Shown: positions 1-9,915 of the stretch, piece after piece
Position numbering within the stretch: position 1 is the stretch's first letter
Layout: every line of letters starts with the position of its first letter
NCBI GenBank assembly: GCA_900323505.1
Contig: OOIN01000024.1
Coordinates: forward strand, 620,001 to 684,000
Reading direction: 5' to 3'
Source: Ustilago trichophora
Lineage: Eukaryota > Basidiomycota > Ustilaginomycetes > Ustilaginales > Ustilaginaceae
Length of the DNA: 64,000 nt
The notes under the pieces: model-generated
The model's database searches: none
Told to the model about the DNA's origin: nothing
The model's input: only the letters and a program-made list of their open reading frames with translations
Position numbers and translations under genes: made by a program

Positions 1-1
1 A

Positions 2-3000
2 CTTCAACTGAATGAAGAAGGGAAAGCACGCGTGTTGGTATATTTGTCAGACTATGCCAATCTGTTTCGATTCTTTCGACGGTCGAGGTACGATCAGGAC
101 CAGGCGCTTTCTTTGCTCAATGCAACAGTGCTCTGGAGGATGAGGACCGACTTGGATCTCTTGTCGCTCTCCAGTCTCAATCCGCTCTACGTCACTCCTC
201 CGCCTCCGAATCCGCCGCTGTTTTGGGTCAACAGCGGATTTAGGGACCTTTACGGTAGACCGTGTGGGGTTATCAGTCTGCGAAGTGTGGAGAGAACGGC
301 GGAAAACACACTGGATCAGTTGAAGGAGTACATTGTCGCATGTATGGAGATAATGCGTCGTTACATTGCCGATCTCTACCGCTCCTCCTCCAGTAACCAA
401 GATGACCAAGCAACCGTACTGCAAGCAGCCATCGCGGTCGATTTGGCCTCTAGCGGCATGGCCAATCTCGAGTTGGAACTTTTGCCCTTTCTGCTGGATT
501 TGCTCAAAAATCACGTTCCGGGCATGGTAGGTGCGGTCTACGTGCTCAATTACGGTTGGGTTCATGCGGGCATGTGGGCGGTGATCAAGCGAGTTTTGCC
601 ACAACAGGCGCTTGCCAAGATCTTTTTCCCTAGTCACCAGCAGATGCGCGAGCATTTTGATGGCAAGAATCTACCAAAGTGCTACGGAGGAGAGCTCGAC
701 GTGAGTGTGCAGAGTGCCAGCAACGATGTGCTTAAGAAGTACGGCAAACCGAGGAGAGTTTCCACTGCAGCAACTGCCGCGATGACTCCACCGCACAGCC
801 CAGGAATCGCCAGGCACATGAGTAGGACCAACTCGTACGATAGCATCTACGAGGTCTTCTACTCGGCGGATAGTACACCTTGGGCCAGTCGGGCGGTGAC
901 CCCGAGACACAGCGAACCGTCGACGCCCCGAGGCGACAATCCTGCGGGTCCAGGAGGATTAAAAATGACCCCGAGTGCAGCTAGGAAATTGAAGCATCTC
1001 CAAATGTCGAGGGGGGATCTCTCGAGTGCTGCCGAACACGGCAATCGGGCCAGATCGGATTCGAATTCGAACCCGAGGATTGTGGATGGTAGGGCGGTAG
1101 GGTTGAGCGTAAACGTCGCCGGGACGGCCAGCGGTAGTCCGTTTGTCACGCCGAGTATGACACCAGTTGGACCGCTCAGCCCGAGGATGATGAGGATGAG
1201 GAATGGGGCAGAGCGACATGTCCGATTTTCTACCGAGAATGCTGCACAGCGCGATCGCAGTTCTTCTCCCCGTCGAAGAGTCGGCGCAACCTCAAATTTC
1301 ACCCTCTATCTTCCCGACGACGAAGATGCCATCCTCCCTTCCGAAAGTGAAGATTCTGATGCCAGTGGGAAGGACGGAGAGCTACCCCCTACCGCTGTCG
1401 AATCTTCTCCTTCTTCGGGCCTCTTCAATCGCCTCCGCCGGCTTTCCGAGACCCGATTCACCTCCACCTCCTCCTCCTCCAAAGACGCTCATGATTCCAC
1501 CACCTCCGATTCGGACAACACCATCGCCGCAGCCGATGGAACCATAATGTACATCGAGCCGCCTTCCTCCCCACAACTTCAAGTACCCCATCTCGACGAG
1601 CCGCCCTTGCAACACCACATTCCGCACCATTTCCTCTCACATCGCACACGTCGTTCGGCACGCGACGGTCTCGTCTCCCCCTACAACGTCAACAACCCAT
1701 TCTTTGGCTATCCGGCCTACAATCCGCCGCCTCTCACCTCGGCGACGTTTAAACTCAACCGTACGCCGACCCCGCAGCATCTGCACTCGCGACGCCGCAA
1801 ACGCGATCTGCTGCGGACGTTGACGTATCTGTTTGTCCTGCGCATCTTGGCGGTACATAGAAGACTGAGGTGGAGGATGAGTCTGGTCGCGAGGGAACTG
1901 GCGAGGGTCGTCAAGAATGGTGGTACGGGGGATGGGGATGGGGGAGAGGAGTTTTGGAGAAATTTGGATGAGAAGAGGCTCAGTGCAGAGCCCCAAGATG
2001 GTAAGAGCGATGGTAGGAGAGGAGCGTCGGCAAGTACGGTGAGGAAGGCGATGGGGTTGGGGGTGTTGGTGATGTTGCTAAGGCCGGAGTGGAGACAGAG
2101 GGTATTGCTTAGAGTGTATAACGTGGTGCTTGGGGGTGGGAGGGAGGATGAAGGGGAGGTGTTGAATTGGGATGAGTGGGAGAGAGGCCCTGCTGCAACT
2201 GTGGCTAGAGGAAGTAGCTATAGCGGATTGCATCTTCGTCAGAAGCTCGGGTTGAAGTCGTCCACTGCCACCTCCGTTCCCACTGTATCCACTGCTGCTG
2301 CCGGTGGCAGTGGTGGCGGCGGTAAACCAGGTCGAGGATCTAGAGTCAATCCATTCGCCGTAGCAGGGGGCCTCATCTCCGCTGCCTCCCTCAGCTACCT
2401 CCTCTACACTTACCTTTCCTCCTCTTCCTCCAAAGGATCTGGCAGCAACGACGACGACGACGACGACATCTCGCGCCGTCGCCCGGCCACCAACCCCAAC
2501 AAACCCACCACCACCTCCTCAACCCGAATCCGACCGAGCCTAAGCCTCACCCTCTCCCCTTCCTTTACTCGCACCCCTTCCTCCCTCACCTCCCTTCGCA
2601 CCCTTCTAACCCTCATCTCACCTCTCTTCGTCGTCCACCTCATCCTTCCCGGAGACGAGTCTGAGGATATTTCCACCTCCATCCAGTCCCTTTCTACATC
2701 CTTGGGTCCCATTGCAGATTTTGACTCACGCCGAATCCTCGAGTACACACCTAGGGCAAGTGGAAGATTTGCCCTCAGTCGCGCGCTCGCCTGCGACTGT
2801 CACGTTGAAGTTGCCCTGCCCGAATCGTCACCAGTCCAAGAAGAGGTCGATTTTGTGGTAGCCGAACTGGCCAAGATCAGAAGGAGTTGTGGGTTGGTGG
2901 TATACGCATCTCTCGGTGGTGGAAAAGGGGTATTGGACGAATTGAGGAGGATGGGAGAGGTGCAAGGTAGGGACGCTCCTAATGGGATGCGTGCTCTGGA

Positions 3001-3079
3001 TCTTGGCAACAATGACGATGTCAGAATATGGCAGAGTTTGGGTGAGAAATTGGCAGAGTTGCGCGAGGGTTGGAAGTAA
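2..3079 (+). CDS. CRAL-TRIO (Sec14-like) domain protein, 5' end outside window
   Basis: The reading frame is open to the left edge, so the true start lies upstream; 1025 residues are visible. The first 45 residues look like the helical CRAL-TRIO-N region, and residues about 65-235 form the Sec14-like lipid-binding domain (FWVNSGFRDLYGRP, later VYVLNYGWVHAGMW and a closing YGGELD). Family members bind and transfer phosphoinositides or other hydrophobic ligands at membranes. The rest is a long disordered Ser/Thr-Pro-rich stretch, then hydrophobic segments near residues 604-620 and 783-805 that could anchor it in a membrane, and a conserved-looking C-terminal 150 residues I do not recognise. A serine- and aspartate-rich spacer precedes that last part. 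The domain call is solid; ligand and location are inference. It ends 313 bases from the convergent gene at 3393. Confidence 0.8.
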   Translation, partial: LQLNEEGKARVLVYLSDYANLFRFFRRSRYDQDQALSLLNATVLWRMRTDLDLLSLSSLNPLYVTPPPPNPPLFWVNSGFRDLYGRPCGVISLRSVERTAENTLDQLKEYIVACMEIMRRYIADLYRSSSSNQDDQATVLQAAIAVDLASSGMANLELELLPFLLDLLKNHVPGMVGAVYVLNYGWVHAGMWAVIKRVLPQQALAKIFFPSHQQMREHFDGKNLPKCYGGELDVSVQSASNDVLKKYGKPRRVSTAATAAMTPPHSPGIARHMSRTNSYDSIYEVFYSADSTPWASRAVTPRHSEPSTPRGDNPAGPGGLKMTPSAARKLKHLQMSRGDLSSAAEHGNRARSDSNSNPRIVDGRAVGLSVNVAGTASGSPFVTPSMTPVGPLSPRMMRMRNGAERHVRFSTENAAQRDRSSSPRRRVGATSNFTLYLPDDEDAILPSESEDSDASGKDGELPPTAVESSPSSGLFNRLRRLSETRFTSTSSSSKDAHDSTTSDSDNTIAAADGTIMYIEPPSSPQLQVPHLDEPPLQHHIPHHFLSHRTRRSARDGLVSPYNVNNPFFGYPAYNPPPLTSATFKLNRTPTPQHLHSRRRKRDLLRTLTYLFVLRILAVHRRLRWRMSLVARELARVVKNGGTGDGDGGEEFWRNLDEKRLSAEPQDGKSDGRRGASASTVRKAMGLGVLVMLLRPEWRQRVLLRVYNVVLGGGREDEGEVLNWDEWERGPAATVARGSSYSGLHLRQKLGLKSSTATSVPTVSTAAAGGSGGGGKPGRGSRVNPFAVAGGLISAASLSYLLYTYLSSSSSKGSGSNDDDDDDISRRRPATNPNKPTTTSSTRIRPSLSLTLSPSFTRTPSSLTSLRTLLTLISPLFVVHLILPGDESEDISTSIQSLSTSLGPIADFDSRRILEYTPRASGRFALSRALACDCHVEVALPESSPVQEEVDFVVAELAKIRRSCGLVVYASLGGGKGVLDELRRMGEVQGRDAPNGMRALDLGNNDDVRIWQSLGEKLAELREGWK

Positions 3080-3392
3080 TTTTTTTTTTTTTCTCCCGCT
3101 TCTTCTCTCTCACATTCGTTTTGTTAGTCATGCTTCAAGGTAGGTCTAGATGGAAATCCATGAATGCATTGCAACAAAGGTGGAAAAGGCATGACAAGAT
3201 TGAAAGAGAAAGAAAGAATGTGACAATCGAGTGGATGAATGGTTGTCAAGTCGAGCTTTTCGTGTGGTAGCTGAAAGGAATATTTAGAGGGGGTATACAG
3301 GATCTTGAGTAAAGGGGAGGCAACGTTATTTGTGTGAGGTTTTTCGAAATTATAGCAAGTTTGTTAAGCGAATGTTTGGGAAAGTTGCTTTT
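3080..3392. other. Convergent 3' intergenic region
   Basis: Only a T run directly after the stop codon (3080-3092) is notable. This stretch should hold the 3' ends of both flanking transcripts. I see no gene in it. Confidence 0.5.
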
Positions 3393-5726
3393 TCATGTTG
3401 TTTCGGGAAGCGAAGTGAATTGTTGATCTTGTTGCCAAGCTTGATGGGTTTGTTGATGTTGTGAATTAAGCCAGAGATGATGATGATGATGATCCAAATT
3501 CGATTCGAGATTCGACATTTTTGAATGAGCAAGGTTTAACCTCAAATTGGAATCAATCGTACCGGGAGAAGGTGTACGTGGAGGAGGATCAATACTATCG
3601 TCATCTAAAGAGAAACTTGTTTCACCCATCGAAGCAGTAGTTGTAGTAGTTGTAGTAGTTGTTGTTTCTGCAGGATTTTGCCAAGAGGTTGAAGAACAAG
3701 TTGAAAGATCCATGCTGGAATTCGACATGTCCAAGTTGGAAAAGTTCCAAGCTTGTGTGACTGTGAGACCCAAAGCGTTGTCGAAGATGGGGGTATGAGT
3801 GTGAGTGTGAGTGGGATTGTGGGGAGGAGGGGGATAGAAAGATGGTTGATGTGGATGCGTGGGAGGGTAGAAGCTGAAGGCGTTCAGATCGGCCGAAGTG
3901 GGGAATGGTTGTGAGGTCGAGTGAGGATGAGGAGGTTGAGGAGGCAGGTCGGTGTGAAAAGCAGGATCGATACCTGAAGTTCCAGTTAAGGGTGTCACGA
4001 GACCATTCACCTCTGCGAAATTGTACGAATTGGTGGTGTTTGGCCAGCAAGAGGAAGAATTGAGCGGAGAAGCGTCTGTACTATTGGTAGCCGTATTCGT
4101 TGCAGTAGTCGGCTGAGTAGGGAAGGAAAGAGATCGAGTAGAAGGCGCAGAGAACGACTGTGATCGAGGTTGAATTCCTGGAGCCATCAAACCAAGTCCG
4201 ATCATGTTTTCATGCTGCTGCTGCTGCTGCTGCTGATGATGTTGATAAGGGTGATGATGGTGGTGGGGCTGGTGGTGGAGGGGATCTAAAAATGCGGGGA
4301 GAGGACGAGACTTGACCTCGGCACTACGACTATTAGTAGATGCGATACTTCGACGTTTGTTCGGTCCAGTACCACCGTTGGCAAGACCAGAGGTACTATT
4401 CGACTTTGTCATATGAAGAGAAGCCGCTCTTTTGGCGTTGGATTTCTTCTCTGCCACCATCTCAGGTGTCGCACTCCTAGCAATCTGTCTTCCTGCCACC
4501 GTCATTCCATTTTGCTCACTACACCAACCATCCAAAGTACTAACCGCCACCTTAACCACTTGATCCTTATTCTCCTCTCCCTTCTCCCTCAACTTCTCCT
4601 CCTCCCTCGCAATCCTATAAACATCCATCAACAAACTCACTTTATCCGCCTTGATCAATGCCACCACTTCGGCAGTTGCCAATTGCAACCTCGCCACTTG
4701 AACCTTGGGACTTCTAAGGATAGTGAGGAGTAAAGCGTGACGTTCCGGTTTCATCAAATGATCCGGTTCTTTATGACGTACTCCAGCGGGCCACCAATCG
4801 GGTTTGCCTGCTTCACCTTTGTTATAAGGACATCGAGTTTGCTTTTTAGGTTCGATGATTTTGATCCATGCTTTGGCGACCGTTTTACAAACACCCTGTT
4901 GAAGCTGTCCGAAACGGAGTTCGAGAAACGCAGTTCGTGCAGCTTGGTTGGCTAGGGTAATTTCGATTGTGGGTGCAGTCGACGAGTTGGTGGTGAGAGC
5001 AAAGTTGGTACCGGAAGATGAAGACGAGAGCGAGTTGCGAGAGAGCAGACGAGATGAAGTGTTGACAAGAGGCGTGGATGTTCGTGGGGCACCATCGTCT
5101 CCAAATCCAGAAGCAGACGAGGTTGGAAAAAGAGGTGCAGATTTAGGTGCCATGATATCATCCCCCATCATACCGCCGAAACTCGAACGAGAGCGAAGAA
5201 AGTGCTGATTAGCAATGGCAGTATTCAGAGGTGCCAATGGACCTCTCTTCGCTTTCCCTCCACCCGCCATCATCCTTCCGCCCTCCTTGTCATTCTCCTT
5301 GTTACCACCACCACCACCATTGGAATCGGTAAAAACATCATCCACCTCTGTCTCCCCTCCTCCTCCTCCTCCTCCTCCATTCACCGCATCATCATCATCA
5401 TCATTATCATCGCTCAGCAAATCCTCAAACACCTTTGCTCCCCCATTAGCATTACCACATCCACCTGCTGTATTCTTAACAAGCTGTTTAGCCTCTTCGG
5501 CAATACCACCTTTGACAAACCAATCGTCTAGTCTACTCTGCAGCGCTTCACTCGCATACGTCTCGACGTCACCACGTGCAGAAACCCACATGATGGCGAA
5601 ATGACTACCATTGATATAAGCGGCTTTACCTAGCGCTCGAAGCACTTGATCCCTCTTATTCTTGTAATGTCGATGTTGACGACTGGGCGAACTGTAGGGT
5701 TCGACTCGAACAGGAATACGTGGCAT
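3393..5726 (-). CDS. YDR124W-like (DUF2841) helical-bundle regulator
   Basis: This is a single-exon gene of 777 residues starting at the ATG at 5726 (MPRIPVRVEP). Residues about 255-385 match my memory of the fungal DUF2841 / YDR124W-like helical bundle found in the Aspergillus hrmA-associated cluster: KAWIKIIEPKKQ, then PYN, WWPAGV and EPDHLMKPERHALL in that order. A second conserved-looking block near residues 25-80 (NGSHFAIMWVSARGDVETYA) is faintly like a MADS-type beta-sheet region; I would not call it one. The remainder is Asn/Asp/Gly-, His/Gln- and Pro-rich low-complexity sequence typical of smut regulators. Molecular function of the family is not established; a nuclear regulatory role is inference. 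The next gene upstream (TOA2) is on the same strand and 1.7 kb away. Confidence 0.72.
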   Translation of the reverse strand: MPRIPVRVEPYSSPSRQHRHYKNKRDQVLRALGKAAYINGSHFAIMWVSARGDVETYASEALQSRLDDWFVKGGIAEEAKQLVKNTAGGCGNANGGAKVFEDLLSDDNDDDDDAVNGGGGGGGGETEVDDVFTDSNGGGGGNKENDKEGGRMMAGGGKAKRGPLAPLNTAIANQHFLRSRSSFGGMMGDDIMAPKSAPLFPTSSASGFGDDGAPRTSTPLVNTSSRLLSRNSLSSSSSGTNFALTTNSSTAPTIEITLANQAARTAFLELRFGQLQQGVCKTVAKAWIKIIEPKKQTRCPYNKGEAGKPDWWPAGVRHKEPDHLMKPERHALLLTILRSPKVQVARLQLATAEVVALIKADKVSLLMDVYRIAREEEKLREKGEENKDQVVKVAVSTLDGWCSEQNGMTVAGRQIARSATPEMVAEKKSNAKRAASLHMTKSNSTSGLANGGTGPNKRRSIASTNSRSAEVKSRPLPAFLDPLHHQPHHHHHPYQHHQQQQQQQHENMIGLGLMAPGIQPRSQSFSAPSTRSLSFPTQPTTATNTATNSTDASPLNSSSCWPNTTNSYNFAEVNGLVTPLTGTSGIDPAFHTDLPPQPPHPHSTSQPFPTSADLNAFSFYPPTHPHQPSFYPPPPHNPTHTHTHTPIFDNALGLTVTQAWNFSNLDMSNSSMDLSTCSSTSWQNPAETTTTTTTTTTASMGETSFSLDDDSIDPPPRTPSPGTIDSNLRLNLAHSKMSNLESNLDHHHHHLWLNSQHQQTHQAWQQDQQFTSLPETT

Positions 5727-7451
5727 GTTGTTAAGCCACGGATGCAAAAGAAAGCTGCTTTTGCGAGATAGAGTTGTTGATTAGGGTCCAAGTTGTCGTT
5801 ACCAAGTATATTTAGATAGATAGATAGATAGAGGTGTTAAAAACGTCGACTATTTCATCGAGCCAAAACCAGAAACCAACAACAAAGGTAAAGTTGATGT
5901 TTCGATGGTGTCGAGCGATTGATGTGTTGAAACCAGCACGTAGTCAAGTGAGGTGCAAATCTGGCAACGTCGATGTGAGTCAATGCTAAACTGGAGCGTA
6001 GCCAAGATAAAAGTGTATAGAGAGCAACGACGAAACCTAGCAGGAACAATGGGAAAGGGGAAAAAAAGAGATGATGGTGAGAACGGAAACGACCCAACTC
6101 TCTCTTTGGTCGAGTGAGACATGGTCAAACCCAACCTCGCTCTCCTTTCCACACACATACCTACACACACGGTGGAGGCTTCAACCGAAGCACTACACTT
6201 TCTGCTACACTGCTGCACGATGCCGATCATACACACATACACACGTACACGCACGAACATCCGCGTGTGGAACTCTGAAGTGTGATGCCGTTGTGTGCTG
6301 TGTGTGTGTGTGTTTGGGATAAACAAACTCCAGGGAGGGTGAGGGGAAGGGCGAAACTAGGAATGTGAACTGCACCTGTGCGAGCAACATTTTGTTTTTT
6401 CTTTCTGCTGTGTCGGAGTCCTGGTTGCCAATATGGCATGGACATGACACACACACATCCGCACCCACACCCACATCTACACTTATACAGTACATAGAAT
6501 AGTGAGAAAGAGAAGCTGATGTTTATCCAGTGAAACCTTGAATACAGTAAAACTGTCAAGGAATGGGGGGAGGGGCGATACTTGACAGCCGAAATCTTAA
6601 GCTGCGTTGTAGGATTTTTTTTTGTCTTTTTTTTCGCTGCGAGGAGAAACAGACAGGGTGTTTGCAGTGTGTGGAATTTGTACTGTATGCGGTTCGCATT
6701 CTTGGAATTACATTTTACTTTATATTTTATTTTATTTTATTTTATTCTAAAGAATAGTATTTTTTTTTTTAATCCCCGCTCCCCACAACTACCTTTGCAA
6801 CCTTTTCCCAGTACTTTGATCGTTCCTTTGCATTGATGTATAGCCCAACGATGATATTGCTAAAGCTTTTCGCAACCAATGACGAAAAGTATATCAAAAA
6901 GTACAAAGAGTGACGAACGACAACCACCAAATTAATGCCAAAAATATTAACTTCAAATTTCAGACCTCGCTAAAGAGTAGGAAAAAATAAATAAAAACGC
7001 GGAGCGCGAGCCACATTCCGCACCAAGTTCCAGAAATGTTCACCTTCCAAACCCCTTCCACACCGTAGTGAAGAATCGTCTCTCTGAGATTCCATTCCCT
7101 CCCTCTTTCCATCCGAACATTTTTTTTATTTTATTTCTGGCGCTCGTGCTTATGCTTAAAGGTTCAGTCTGCGAAATGGATTAGAAAAACCTAACCCACA
7201 CAAGATGATAGAATCAAGCAAAGATCAGCCCGATCCATGTCAATCTGCGACAATTGTATTGCCGTCCGGCAAGATTTATACACCGCTTCAACGACTGCTT
7301 CCTTACTTCCATGGCTCATCAACACAGCTGTACGGCACCCGTATTACACACACGAATATGAAGGAAAGATGCAGACATGAGGGGGGCAAGTGGCTAAAAG
7401 TACATGGATCGAAACGAGAAAAAAAAAGACCCCCGGGATGCTGAGAGAAGA
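5727..7451. other. Intergenic region upstream of the DUF2841 gene
   Basis: About 1.7 kb without a supported gene. It holds a TAGA microsatellite (about 5813-5833), CA/TG tracts (6150-6320 and 6440-6480), an ATTTT pentamer repeat (about 6721-6746), and single copies of the dispersed CAGTA/TACTG motif (6484-6497, 6680-6692). It should contain the promoter of the gene starting at 5726 and the 3' end of TOA2. Confidence 0.5.
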
Positions 7452-8326
7452 TCATTTGGACGTACTATCGGCCATCTTACAAGCGACGATTTTGACCTTG
7501 TCCACGTCCAAGATTTCGCTATTATCAAGTTTGAGGGTTGCATTGCGGACGCGGAAGGTCCAAACTTCTTCGCAGAGGCGATAGTCTTTTAGATGGCCCT
7601 GTTTTGGTGATAAAGGTTTTGGTGGGGTTGGGTGTGGGTGGTGGGTGGTGGTGTTGCGGAATTGAACAGGGTTGAAGCGCAGGGTGGAGTGTGCGCATGT
7701 GTGGAGGTCGGGTGGAAAAGCGTTTGAGATGGAGGAGAGGGTCGTTGATTGAGGTGTGAGAAGGTATGGAAGGCGATACAGCGTCAAACCATCGGAACAG
7801 CATCCGACGAAACCGAGCATGAACCAAATCACATCGACAACACCAACACATGTACGAAAGAGAAGCGAGATCGTCAGCAGCCGTTACATCGCTCCCAAAC
7901 TCAACCAATCAGCAACCCACGCTGCCGTTTGTATAGCTGAGTATTCGTAATAGCCTTCAAACAATACGTACCTTGAGCTGACTCTTGGCCTTTACATTTT
8001 TGCCCAAATTGGTTGCAATGGATTTATCAAATTCGTTCAAAACCCGCATAGCCAGGACAGGATTGATGTGACCCGATTGGATCAGTTCGTCCAGTGCGTC
8101 TGTGAGTTGCATACCGATGCTGCGCGAATCACATTAGTAGGTGTGAAAACAGTGGGAGGTGTCAGCATTGCTCTTCTACATTTCTTCTGACAGCTCTCTC
8201 GAAAGGTGCGGCAGGGCGAAGCGGATTGTAAGCTGATGGTCGAGTGTTGTGTGGGATGAAGAGCACTTACGAAGAGCGCCGATAGAGCTCATAGTAAAGC
8301 TGCTTGTTTGCGGTTGTTGAAGCCAT
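7452..8326 (-). CDS. TOA2: Transcription initiation factor IIA small (gamma) subunit
   Basis: Three exons on the minus strand, 8326-8271, 8119-7972 and 7598-7452, encode 116 residues. Introns follow GT-AG (GTAAGT donor at 8270, GTACGT donor at 7971) and the phases fit. The product is recognisably TFIIA gamma: YYELYRRSS, then [16 protein letters not shown], a central helix, then the beta-barrel half with [10 protein letters not shown] and [14 protein letters not shown] binds TBP on promoter DNA and stabilises the RNA polymerase II preinitiation complex in the nucleus. Length matches yeast Toa2 (about 120). The second intron is long (373 nt) for this genome and contains in-frame readable sequence, so alternative splicing there cannot be excluded. 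The gene diverges from the DJ-1 gene. Confidence 0.95.
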
Positions 8327-8972
8327 CTTGTGTGAGATACCCCTTTTCCTTCCTCTGTTTTGTTTCTGCCAAAAGTCCGAGCTGCTTTGTATATCTCTTC
8401 CTCCTAACTGATGATTATGTTCTGCAACGAGGGCGGTAGATGAAGGGTTTTGCGATGATGATGGTTAGGAGGCAGGGTGTGTAAAGAGACGATTTCGGCG
8501 CGACTGAGCCTGCAACCCCGGCCAAAGCGGTTGTGTTGTTTCTTTCCGGCCGGCAATTTTTCCTCCAACACCTCCACAAAGACAAAAAAAGAAAAAAATA
8601 ATAGAACTGAATTGAGTCGTGCGTGCGGGGTTAATTTACTATGACAGTGCAGTACAGTACGACGTTTTGATTGTGGGTCCGAGCGAGAGAGGATTCATCT
8701 ACAGTACAGTACAGTACAGTACAATATTTGGGACGCTATCTTATCTTTTGCGTGTTCTTCGCTTGCGGCTTTTCGGTGAGGAAGCATTTGGTCTGACGTC
8801 GATGCTTTTCGTAACACATTTTGTCTTTTATTTCCGAGCATCCCTCTCTCGTGGTCAAGTACTTAACGTCTGAATCTCGCCACATCTCCCTCCATCCAAT
8901 ACCATCTTTATCTTCACCATCAACAGAACCAATAGCTTCAACAACCATTCTTTTTGCTTGAACCAAAACACC
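8327..8972. promoter_or_regulatory. Divergent promoter region of TOA2 and the DJ-1 gene
   Basis: 646 bases between two divergent starts. It contains two arrays of the dispersed pentamer, CAGTGCAGTACAGTAC at 8645-8660 and four perfect ACAGT units at 8701-8720. There is no convincing gene inside. Confidence 0.55.
8645..8723. repeat. CAGTA pentamer arrays
   Basis: Two short arrays of the same 5-base unit separated by about 40 bases (8645-8660 and 8700-8723). They belong to the motif family found in many intergenic spaces of this window. Confidence 0.8.
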
Positions 8973-9758
8973 ATGCCTTCCGCACTAATCCTCATCGCCG
9001 AAGGCACCGAAGAATCCGAATTCACCATCACCTACGACATCCTTGTCCGTGCCTCGATCAGCGTCTCTTCTGCCCATGTCGGTTCTTCCTCCTCTTCCAC
9101 CTCTTCTTCCTCTTCACCACACACAGTACCGTTCGTCACCTGTTCCAGGGGCGTCAAGATTGTCCCCGATCTGTGTTTAACCGATCTAGCTGGGGGAAAA
9201 GCCCTGGAATATGACGCAATAGTCATCCCAGGCGGTGCAAAAGGCGCACAACTCATTGGTGACAATCAAGACGTACAATCCCTCATCAGTGCCATGTACG
9301 GTAAAGGTAAACTTGTCGCCGCCATCTGTGCAGGTAGTTTGGCAGTCAAACAAGCAGGTATAGGCAAAGATGCAGCTATCACAAGCCATCCAAGCGTCAA
9401 ATCCTCCCTCGACAAGGGTAAGCACCTTCCCTACCCTCCCCCTCCTTTACTCTTAAGAAGTACTTTAAGAAAAAAATCACTGACATAATTTGGCTTTTTT
9501 TTTTTTTTTTGCTTCTTCTTTTTTTGGGTCTCGGGGTTTGGCGCAGAATACACCTACAAAGAGGACAGAGTGGTAGTAGCAGATAATCTTATCACAAGTA
9601 GGGGGCCTGGCACAAGTTTCGAATTTGCCCTCGCAATCGTTGAAGCCTTGGTAGGAAGGGGAAAGAGAGACGAAATTGAACCTCCGCTCATCTTGGCTTC
9701 GGGTAGTGTAGGTGGTATCGGGGAGAGTTCGCCTGATCAAGTTTTGCCTTCGTCTTAA
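8973..9758 (+). CDS. DJ-1/PfpI family protein (PARK7-like)
   Basis: Two exons, 8973-9417 and 9547-9758, encode 218 residues. The start is the ATG in MPSALILIAEG. The DJ-1 signature is clear: Glu16 matches the conserved glutamate, the nucleophile elbow AAICAG carries the reactive cysteine (Cys119), and exon 2 holds LITSRGPGTSFEFALAIVEAL. DJ-1 proteins are glutamine-amidotransferase-fold proteins linked to oxidative-stress protection; glyoxalase and deglycase activities are debated. It is the true DJ-1 type rather than the Hsp31 chaperone type, judging by the compact length and the SRGPGT motif. A Ser/Thr-rich insert of about 15 residues (near residues 34-50) lengthens a surface loop. The intron (9418-9546) is phase 1. 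It converges on the DUF4048-like gene. Confidence 0.93.
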
Positions 9759-9760
9759 GC

Positions 9761-9789
9761 AGCAGCACCACCAGCAGCAGCAGCAGCAG
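9761..9789. repeat. AGC/ACC trinucleotide repeat after DJ-1 stop
   Basis: A run of AGC units interrupted by ACC lies directly 3' of the DJ-1 stop codon, in the presumed 3' UTR. Confidence 0.7.
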
Positions 9790-9915
9790 TTCTTGCCTTT
9801 TGTTTTGGTGTAATTTGCAATGTCAACTACACATTCATTGTCCAGAAAAAAACGGAGACAGATGAGAGAGAGAGCAATGGATGTGGATTGAAAAGATGGT
9901 GATGAAAGGATAAAG

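Noticed and set aside
5850..6559. Overlapping minus-strand frames of about 100-158 codons in the CA-repeat region
   Set aside because: They encode Cys/Val/His/Thr runs from CA/TG microsatellites and have no conserved features.
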